DNA of 5,439 nucleotides from Planctomycetaceae bacterium (GTDB lineage: Bacteria; Planctomycetota; Planctomycetia; Pirellulales; UBA1268). The notes beneath the pieces are model-generated. The model saw only the letters and a program-made list of their open reading frames with translations. It was not told the DNA's origin and made no database searches. Shown one piece after another: positions 1 to 5,439 of the stretch. The position numbers and the translations under genes are program-made. How positions within the stretch are numbered: position 1 is the first letter of the stretch; the number at the start of each line of letters is the position of its first letter. The DNA is taken from the NCBI GenBank assembly GCA_003509235.1, contig DONH01000185.1:1-5439 (forward strand). Direction: 5' to 3'.

Positions 1-2179
1 CAATGAGGTCACCGGCACCATCTATTCTTCTGAAAATTCTTCCCCCCTCATACCTGCCTCGGTGGTCAGTCCAATGAATTGCTCCTTGGTAGGCTTCGGG
101 CTCAGCCACACCAACCTGTTCTAAAAGAACCGATGCCTCAGGAATTACAAATCGACAATGTTCAGCTGTCACCCTCATCTGAGGAACGTTATTCTGACCT
201 GGTGCATCTGCCAGACGGGCAAAACCTTTTTTACACACAAATGTTGCATCAAAGAGTTGGAGTTCTAATTGAACAGACTCACCAGAATTTACTGAGCTGG
301 CATCTACCGTAAGAAATCTGTTTCTAGTCGTCACGGTACCACCAATCCAAGAGAGTGATAATGCTGCCGATTCCGCACAATTAAAACAGGTAAGATCTCC
401 ATCGACTACGCAATTTTCTATTTTAATTATAGCTTTACTTTTCTCGTCTGCTCTTTGCTCTGATAGTTCTTGCAAGGGTACTGGCCGCCCCTCGCCTACA
501 TCATCATTCAAGGACTCTTTCGGCTCTTGAACCGGATTTATCTGTACAAGAAAGATCCTGCTCTCAACAGCGTTGGACTTCTCCTCAGCAGGCAACGTAG
601 TAGTTATCACCTCTGTATTCCTACAGGTCAGCCTCCCTCCATTTGGCATTTCGAAAATTGACAAATAACCATCTCGCGGCACGCCATTTTGGGAACGAAT
701 ATGAAGATCAATATCACTCAACGTCAGATGTCCGCCATCAATAAAGAAAGCCGAATTCCCTGCGTCAAATAACGAGTCGGAAGTATCTGTAATACGCAAG
801 ACCGGCCGCTTGCCCGCTACACCCCGTATCGTTATTTTTACGTCTTTATCGAGACGCATTGAAGAGACCTCATATTCTGAATCTCCAGTAATTTCTATTA
901 CCCCGCCACCGGACAGGTGTGCCAATGCATCGGAAATAGTGCCGAACTCATTTGTTTTCAAAGGCTGCGGAACGACACGAACCAACGCCGTATCATCGAG
1001 AACTTGTCGTTGTGGATTGACTACCATTGGAAACTCTTGATTAGAATTTTTCTTGGGTGCAATTACCGCAGTCCAGCACACAAAACCAAGGAGACTAATA
1101 GCCGCGGTAACCCAAGGCCAAAGAAGCGTTTTGTTGCTCTCTGCAGCAGTCGGGTCGTTTTCAATCGCCAGACGAGACGCTGTAACATCGAAACCCTCAT
1201 CTTCGGCTATCGATAACAATTCAAATTCGAGAGCCGCTGGATGCTGAAAGCGATCCCCTGGACGCTTTGACATTAATTTATGAACAACTGAGACAAGCCG
1301 ACGTGGTACCTCAGTCCTCAAATCCGAAATTTCAGGAGGCATTTCCTGCTGATGCTGGAGCAGTTTTTGCACCATAGTTCCCTCAGCAAATGGTGCTTTG
1401 CCGACCAGCATAAAAAACATTGTGCACCCCAGCGAATAGAGATCGCTACGAATATCAGCCGATCGTGCATCACGCGCCTGTTCTGGGGAGATATAGTCAA
1501 ATGTACCCAGAGTTATTCCACTAACCGTGAGATCCTGCTCCCCTGCAATGTGCTGCAATCGAGCCAATCCCATATCAACCAATTTTGCGCGACCTTCTGG
1601 TGTCAAAAGAATATTCGATGGCTTGATGTCACGATGTGTGACATCACGGTGACAGGCATGATCCAACGCCGCTGCAATTTGCATCGAAATATCAACAACA
1701 GCAGCAACTGTTAAAGGACCTCGTTGTCGAACTAAATCCCGTAGATTCGTACCTTCGATATACTCAAAGACAATAAAATGCCATCCATTACTTGACCCAA
1801 CAGCATGAACGAGACCTATGTTCTCATGATGAAGCCGTGCTGCAGATTGTGCTTCATTCTGGAAACGCCTAAGCATTTCCTCATCAGCGGATTGATGTCC
1901 CGCCAAGACTTTAACCGCGACGATCCGATCAAGCGTCGTATCGAGCGCTTTAAAGACGGCACCCATACCGCCGCCACCAACAAATTTGTCGAGACGATAG
2001 TCACCAAGCTGCCTGCCCTCGAGAAGCTTTCCTAGCTCATTTACTGACTTCGGAGCACGAGCGATCGCTTCGTTATCAGAAAGCACTGTTGCCTCGGCTT
2101 CTTCTGACTGACGTGCTCCTATGGGATTGCGATCGAGCTCGTGACCCTTCGAAGCAGATGTTTCTTCGGCATTTTCCAT
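1..2179 (-). CDS. Hanks-type Ser/Thr protein kinase with one TM helix and a beta-helix-like ectodomain (C-terminus beyond left edge)
   Basis: This frame stays open from the ATG at 2179 to the window edge, about 726 codons, with no stop seen. Residues ~58-322 form a complete protein kinase domain. It has a Gly-rich loop VGGGGMGAVFKA (67-78), the ATP lysine K90 in VAVK, the helix-C glutamate E109, the catalytic loop HRDIKPSN (182-189, D184), a DMG metal motif in place of DFG (D202), GTFDYISPEQAR as P+1/APE equivalent (225-236), and D246 in the DLYSLG helix. All key catalytic residues are present, so it should be active. Residues ~352-374 (LLWPWVTAAISLLGFV onward) are a single transmembrane helix followed by PKK. 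This puts the kinase in the cytoplasm and residues ~375-726+ outside. The outer part has short alternating beta strands and Gly/Asn turns, including FGTISDALAHLSGGGVIEI (412-430), and reads like a pectin-lyase-type right-handed beta-helix. No Shine-Dalgarno precedes the ATG. In-frame GTG (2224) and TTG codons lie upstream, before a stop near 2270. The substrate is unknown. The kinase call is very secure; the beta-helix is inferred. Confidence 0.95.
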   Translation of the reverse strand, partial: MENAEETSASKGHELDRNPIGARQSEEAEATVLSDNEAIARAPKSVNELGKLLEGRQLGDYRLDKFVGGGGMGAVFKALDTTLDRIVAVKVLAGHQSADEEMLRRFQNEAQSAARLHHENIGLVHAVGSSNGWHFIVFEYIEGTNLRDLVRQRGPLTVAAVVDISMQIAAALDHACHRDVTHRDIKPSNILLTPEGRAKLVDMGLARLQHIAGEQDLTVSGITLGTFDYISPEQARDARSADIRSDLYSLGCTMFFMLVGKAPFAEGTMVQKLLQHQQEMPPEISDLRTEVPRRLVSVVHKLMSKRPGDRFQHPAALEFELLSIAEDEGFDVTASRLAIENDPTAAESNKTLLWPWVTAAISLLGFVCWTAVIAPKKNSNQEFPMVVNPQRQVLDDTALVRVVPQPLKTNEFGTISDALAHLSGGGVIEITGDSEYEVSSMRLDKDVKITIRGVAGKRPVLRITDTSDSLFDAGNSAFFIDGGHLTLSDIDLHIRSQNGVPRDGYLSIFEMPNGGRLTCRNTEVITTTLPAEEKSNAVESRIFLVQINPVQEPKESLNDDVGEGRPVPLQELSEQRADEKSKAIIKIENCVVDGDLTCFNCAESAALSLSWIGGTVTTRNRFLTVDASSVNSGESVQLELQLFDATFVCKKGFARLADAPGQNNVPQMRVTAEHCRFVIPEASVLLEQVGVAEPEAYQGAIHWTDHRGRYEGGRIFRRIDGAGDLI
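1624..1646. repeat. Perfect 9-bp inverted repeat inside the kinase catalytic-loop codons
   Basis: TGATGTCAC at 1624-1632 and GTGACATCA at 1638-1646 are exact reverse complements separated by 5 bases. The repeat lies in the codons for HRDVTHRDIK (kinase residues 177-186). There the HRD triplet occurs twice, and the second copy is the catalytic one because IKPSN follows it. The symmetry probably follows from this doubled motif in the coding sequence, but it could form a small hairpin in the mRNA. Confidence 0.6.
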
Positions 2180-2413
2180 GTTTTGACGGTAGCAACGAAC
2201 TTCTTGAACAGCAACGGACCTCACATATTTCTTACCACGCAGGCGGGCCCAACATGGCAAAAAAGTCTTTTAACCGGTCGATAATGATGATTTTCAGCTT
2301 AAAAAAATACTCGGTGAGATTTCAGAAGCAAAGACGGCAGCGAGCAATTATGATCTAGGCTTTTATATCTCTTCTCTACCGTTTGAATTCCAACCCGTTA
2401 TAGGAGTCGTTTA
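2180..2413. other. Divergent intergenic region between the kinase and the HdeD-like gene
   Basis: These 234 bases separate two genes that point away from each other, so promoters for both should lie here. The kinase frame stays open back to an in-frame stop near 2270, so part of the region could be coding if an upstream GTG or TTG start is used. The section 2281-2310 is AT-rich with a run of seven A. A TATGAT hexamer at 2349-2354 resembles a -10 element for the rightward gene, but there is no convincing -35 at the right spacing. No hairpin terminator, operator repeat or RNA gene was seen. Confidence 0.4.
2402..2406 (+). promoter_or_regulatory. Ribosome binding site of the HdeD-like gene
   Basis: AGGAG lies 7 bases upstream of the ATG at 2414. 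This is an ideal Shine-Dalgarno spacing and fixes the start of the HdeD-like gene. It is the only strong site of this kind in the window. Confidence 0.8.
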
Positions 2414-2962
2414 ATGGATGCCGAGTCACCTAGCGTTTCCCGAATTGCAACATGGTGTCTCATCCTCGGTGGGATTCTTGCAGCCCTTGGCACCCTCGCC
2501 CTTATGACCCCGTGGGTAGCAGCAAAAGTGGTTGCTGTATTTTGTGGCATCAGTCTGCTCGTCTCAGGAGTTTCACAAGTAGGAATGGCAGTTGGCACCT
2601 ACACGTGGAGAGGTTTCTGGGTAACACTCGTATGCGGTGGTCTCTCAACAATGGCTGGCATAGGAATGCTGGTATTACCCGAGGCAGGCGTCGAGGCGCT
2701 GGTTCTGTTTCTTGGTTTCTTACTAGCGTTCGAAGCTGTAGCAAAGCTAGCGGCCGCATTCACGGTTCGAGAAGGATTCCCCTGGGGATGGCTTCTGCTC
2801 GATGGCTTCATCACTGCAATTTTAGGTGTTATTCTTTTAACGAGTAGCCCGCTGGAAGCAGGAATGCTGCTTGGGATTTTCATTGGCATCAATTTCCTCT
2901 CAAGCGCTGTGGCATTCATTGCAGCAGGCCTTCATCTTCGGAAAATCGATAGAGTTCAGTAG
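2414..2962 (+). CDS. HdeD/DUF308 family integral membrane protein
   Basis: The product has 182 residues and is almost entirely hydrophobic. Six transmembrane segments can be placed at about 11-32, 36-60, 68-88, 93-116, 124-143 and 148-173. They form three helix pairs, each with a Gly-rich first helix ending near a Pro (TPW 32-34, LPE 88-90, SSPLE 144-148). This three-fold pattern of a helix, a short Pro-containing turn, then a second helix is typical of the HdeD/DUF308 family, and the length fits the family (about 180-200 residues). The ends are polar: MDAESPSVSR at the N-terminus and LRKIDRVQ at the C-terminus. Escherichia coli HdeD is linked to acid resistance at high cell density, but most family members have no known role, so none is assigned here. 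The gene is divergent from the kinase. It lies about 107 bases upstream of the esterase gene on the same strand, and co-transcription is possible but not shown. Confidence 0.85.
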   Translation: MDAESPSVSRIATWCLILGGILAALGTLALMTPWVAAKVVAVFCGISLLVSGVSQVGMAVGTYTWRGFWVTLVCGGLSTMAGIGMLVLPEAGVEALVLFLGFLLAFEAVAKLAAAFTVREGFPWGWLLLDGFITAILGVILLTSSPLEAGMLLGIFIGINFLSSAVAFIAAGLHLRKIDRVQ

Positions 2963-3069
2963 TACGATTTTTTGAAAAAAAGTTGATTTTGCTACCAAGC
3001 CGTGCATGCGAAATAGATCGCCAAGAATTGCTACACAGCAGGTAAGTCTTCAATTATCCGGAATATCCT
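2963..3069 (+). other. Intergenic spacer before the esterase gene
   Basis: This 107-base gap holds an AT-rich stretch just after the HdeD-like stop codon (about 2968-2990, T6-G-A7). The T and A runs are complementary, but the single-base gap cannot form a proper stem-loop, so it is not called as a terminator. A weak GGAA at 3060-3063 lies 6 bases before the ATG at 3070 and may serve as the ribosome binding site. No clear promoter was recognised. Confidence 0.4.
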
Positions 3070-5094
3070 ATGAAAAAAAAAGTGAATGGATGCTCTGTAC
3101 GTCGTATTCTTTTCCACGCGTTGGCACTGACTTTGATATCGGAAACATCCTTAGGACTTGCACAACAAATAACTAACTATGATGAGTCAGCCGTAAGAAG
3201 GTACAGCCTGCCCAATCTTCTCCTCGGCCCCAATGAAGAGCTGGTTCTTTCAAGCCTCGACTGGGAAGAAACTGCTCGTCCATTCCAATTTGACTTGCTC
3301 GAGAAATTTATCTATGGGCGTCGCTTACCGCCCGTAGAAGTCTCAGTTCTCGGCAAAGAAAAACGTGTTAAAAAGCAATATGGAGACGTCCTTGCCACCC
3401 GTATTCAGGCCACTCTACGGATGGGCACAACCGAAGACTCACCCACAACCGACGTACTCCTGTATCTGCCAAAATCACAAAAAAAAGTGCCCGTTTTTTT
3501 AAAACTGAATTTTCTCGGCAACCAGGCAGAGGTCACGGACGAAGATATTCAAATAACTGAGAACTGGGTTATTTCAAAAAATGGAAACAATCGTGCCACG
3601 GAGACTTCTCGTGGCAGTCAAAGTCGACGATTTCCGGTTTCATCAATGCTGACTCGTGGTTATGGATTAGCAACTGCCCACTGTGGTGATTTCTTCCCTG
3701 ACCACAAGAAAGGTCGTGCCGCTAGCATTCTGGGGTCTCTCGGCAGGCCAACTGGTGAGAATATTCCCGATGATGAACCCGGGGCGATTGGGGCATGGGC
3801 CTGGGGGCTCTCTCGCATTCTTGATTGGCTTCTTACTCTCCCTGAGGTTGATCCAAACAGGATTATCGTTTTGGGCCACTCTCGGCTCGGAAAGGCCGCG
3901 CTTTGGGCAGGAGCTTGCGATCAACGTTTTGCGATGGTTATTTCAAATGACTCCGGCTGTGGCGGTGCAGCGCTTTCACGGCGGAATTATGGTGAATCAA
4001 TTGAAGTGATCACAAAAAGATTTCCACACTGGTTCTGCCCAAGGCTGGCTACCTTTGCAGATCTTGAACGTGAACTCCCATGCGATCAGCATTCACTTCT
4101 CGCAATGGTTGCTCCACGACCACTTTATATAGCAAGTGCTCAAAATGATCGTTGGGCAGACCCAAAAGGAGAGTTTCTTGCAGCTGTTGCCGCAGACCCT
4201 GCCTGGAAGCTCTTCAACCTTCAGGGGCTCGGCACTCAAACGATGCCTCTTGAGAATACCTCAATTGGAGAAATGATCGGGTACCACATTCGTAAAGGAA
4301 AACATGACCTCCTGCAGTTTGACTGGAATCGGTTCGCAGACTTTGCAGATAGAAAACTTCAAAAGGAAACGTTTTCACAACCAGATAAAGACATGCCGCT
4401 CGATTCAAAAAACAGACGGCTTTTATCTGACTTCCATCCTGATCAGCATTCCTTACCCATGAATCCACCTGAAGACGCAATAATCTTTCTTGGGATAGAT
4501 AGTAAACCAAAATTTACGGCAATGAATGGCGAGCCACTCGACTGGGCCGTAGAAGATGGTGTTCTGACCGCTGCACAAAGCACTCGTCACATGAACCATC
4601 TTGTTTCAACCGAGCTATTTCAGGATGCAGATATCCATGTTGAATTCATGACATCACCAATTGCCCACGGCAATAGTGGTCTCTACATACACGGGCACTA
4701 CGAAATGCAAATTTATGACTCATTTGCCACGAAAAAAGTGACTCAGCAAGACGAGGGCAGCCTCTACCGCTTCACAAAACCTTTTGTGAATGCATCTCGC
4801 CCCACGGGCGAATGGCAGGTTTACGACATACGCTTTATCGCACCAAGGAGGCATGCCAACGGCCTGACCCAAACTCCAGGCACTCTTAAAGCATGGCTTA
4901 ATGGCAAGCTGGTACAAAATGGCGTGACCTTCACCGAACCACGCTCTCCATATATTCCTTACAAGCATGGAGTCACAACTCATTTAAAAAAAGTTGAGAA
5001 GACTTTACACGAAACAGGCAAAGGGCCTCTGTTTCTTCAGGACCATGGTAGCCCAGTAAGGTTCAGGAATATCTGGATTAAGCGGCTCGATTAA
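3070..5094 (+). CDS. Secreted CE15 (glucuronoyl esterase-like) hydrolase fused to a C-terminal DUF1080 domain
   Basis: The 674-residue product begins with a signal peptide: a basic start (MKKK, RR at 11-12), a hydrophobic core (~13-23) and likely cleavage after SLGLA (residue 31). There is no lipobox cysteine. Residues ~45-430 are an alpha/beta hydrolase of the CE15 type. The nucleophile motif is GHSRLGK (269-275), with S271 as nucleophile and R272 as the conserved neighbour that helps the oxyanion. ISNDSGCGGAALSRR (291-305) follows, then APRPLYIASAQNDRWADP (348-365), then the histidine region GYHIRKGKHDL (404-414), with H412 the likely catalytic His. D294 sits where the classic triad has Glu, and D360 is a second candidate acid. 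Residues ~470-674 are DUF1080 (PF06439, 3-keto-disaccharide hydrolase): WAVEDGVL (492-499), NSGLYIHGHYEMQIYDS (535-551), NASRPTGEW (574-582), LNGKLVQNG (610-618) and LFLQDHGSPVRFRNIWIK (654-671). CE15 enzymes cleave glucuronic acid esters that join xylan to lignin. DUF1080 proteins act on 3-keto-glycosides or bind glycans. The substrate here is inferred: a plant or algal polysaccharide, outside the cytoplasm. Confidence 0.9.
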   Translation: MKKKVNGCSVRRILFHALALTLISETSLGLAQQITNYDESAVRRYSLPNLLLGPNEELVLSSLDWEETARPFQFDLLEKFIYGRRLPPVEVSVLGKEKRVKKQYGDVLATRIQATLRMGTTEDSPTTDVLLYLPKSQKKVPVFLKLNFLGNQAEVTDEDIQITENWVISKNGNNRATETSRGSQSRRFPVSSMLTRGYGLATAHCGDFFPDHKKGRAASILGSLGRPTGENIPDDEPGAIGAWAWGLSRILDWLLTLPEVDPNRIIVLGHSRLGKAALWAGACDQRFAMVISNDSGCGGAALSRRNYGESIEVITKRFPHWFCPRLATFADLERELPCDQHSLLAMVAPRPLYIASAQNDRWADPKGEFLAAVAADPAWKLFNLQGLGTQTMPLENTSIGEMIGYHIRKGKHDLLQFDWNRFADFADRKLQKETFSQPDKDMPLDSKNRRLLSDFHPDQHSLPMNPPEDAIIFLGIDSKPKFTAMNGEPLDWAVEDGVLTAAQSTRHMNHLVSTELFQDADIHVEFMTSPIAHGNSGLYIHGHYEMQIYDSFATKKVTQQDEGSLYRFTKPFVNASRPTGEWQVYDIRFIAPRRHANGLTQTPGTLKAWLNGKLVQNGVTFTEPRSPYIPYKHGVTTHLKKVEKTLHETGKGPLFLQDHGSPVRFRNIWIKRLD

Positions 5095-5101
5095 ATAACG
5101 A

Positions 5102-5439
5102 TTACCGTAGATCATCTGGAGTTATTCCAGCAGTTTTTCCTTTCCGAAAACCATACATTGTTGGCTCGAAATTCCCAACAATATCCACATCTAGATCTCC
5201 GGAAATCTTGTCCTCAAGGCCAACTGCCCAGTAGCAGGCGTTGATGATCATTCGGCGGACACCCTCTGAAACCAAGTCTGTTGAAGCACCCATTGTCGTT
5301 GTGAAAACTTTGCCGCGAGCCCCTCCCTCAACAGAGTACGTCTTCACCCATGCGACTGGCATCATTGGATCATTTTTAGAAATGTTCTTCTTTTCATTTT
5401 TTTGTACGCCTTCCAATGGCTTCGAATTGGGATCCATAT
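5102..5439 (-). CDS. ThuA-like domain protein, C-terminal part (N-terminus beyond right edge)
   Basis: The frame is open from the right edge to the TAA at 5102-5104, giving about 112 residues. The sequence matches the end of ThuA-like proteins (PF06283, class I glutamine amidotransferase-like fold) as found in Planctomycetes. Hallmarks are NDPMMPVAWVKTY, KVFTTTMGASTDLVSEG, a following RRMIINACYWAVGLE, then VDIVGNFEPTMYGF and a final GITPDDLR. Full-length relatives are roughly 250-330 residues, so the ATG at 5437 is most likely an internal methionine and the true start lies outside the window. ThuA takes its name from the trehalose-utilization genes of Sinorhizobium. Planctomycete members are numerous, often lie near DUF1080 genes, and have no firm biochemical role. 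The gene converges on the esterase/DUF1080 gene with 7 bases between stop codons and no evident terminator hairpin. The family call is confident; the function is not. Confidence 0.85.
   Translation of the reverse strand, partial: MDPNSKPLEGVQKNEKKNISKNDPMMPVAWVKTYSVEGGARGKVFTTTMGASTDLVSEGVRRMIINACYWAVGLEDKISGDLDVDIVGNFEPTMYGFRKGKTAGITPDDLR

Noticed and set aside
2349..2354. TATGAT as the promoter -10 element of the HdeD-like gene.
   Set aside because: No recognisable -35 hexamer lies 16-18 bases upstream, and such hexamers are expected by chance in AT-rich spacers. It is mentioned only in the intergenic entry.
79..2358. Several open frames of 60-120 codons on the plus strand, and one on the minus strand in another frame, across the left half.
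   Set aside because: They overlap the minus-strand kinase frame, which carries a complete set of kinase motifs. Their translations show no recognisable domain or start signal, so they are shadows.
2398..2919. Alternative frames on both strands overlapping the HdeD-like gene.
   Set aside because: The 182-residue frame has a strong ribosome binding site and a clear six-helix pattern. The others have low-complexity compositions typical of antisense reading of a membrane protein gene.
2968..2990. T6-G-A7 stretch after the HdeD-like stop as a possible terminator.
   Set aside because: The complementary runs are separated by one base, there is no GC-rich stem, and the sequence does not form a normal intrinsic terminator.
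5072..5115. Possible bidirectional terminator between the convergent genes.
   Set aside because: The 7 bases between the stop codons and the sequence around them show no inverted repeat with a T tract.

Overview
The window looks like chromosomal DNA from a Planctomycetes-type bacterium, possibly Pirellulales-like. This is inferred from gene content: a Hanks-type Ser/Thr kinase with a large C-terminal ectodomain, a DUF1080 (PF06439) domain, a CE15-like esterase and a ThuA-like protein. Base composition looks moderate. Only one of the four genes has a strong Shine-Dalgarno sequence. No database search was possible, so the lineage is a judgement.

Layout. Positions 1-2179 (minus strand) hold a membrane-anchored Ser/Thr protein kinase that runs off the left edge. 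It has an N-terminal kinase domain, one transmembrane helix, and an outer region that reads like a right-handed beta-helix. Positions 2180-2413 form a divergent intergenic region. Positions 2414-2962 (plus strand) encode a six-helix HdeD/DUF308-type membrane protein with a good ribosome binding site. After a gap of about 107 bases, 3070-5094 (plus strand) encodes a secreted two-domain protein: a CE15 (glucuronoyl esterase-like) alpha/beta hydrolase followed by a DUF1080 (3-keto-disaccharide hydrolase/lyase, concanavalin-like) domain. Converging on it with only 7 bases between the stop codons, 5102-5439 (minus strand) holds the C-terminal part of a ThuA-like protein that runs off the right edge.

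How they may work together. The esterase/DUF1080 protein and the ThuA-like protein both belong to families tied to polysaccharide or keto-sugar breakdown, so the right half looks like a small carbohydrate-degradation locus. The kinase and the HdeD-like protein are envelope proteins with no obvious link to that chemistry. The most interesting items are the CE15-DUF1080 fusion with its Asp-for-Glu triad position and the kinase with a beta-helix ectodomain. No RNA genes, CRISPR arrays, insertion sequences or other mobile elements were seen.
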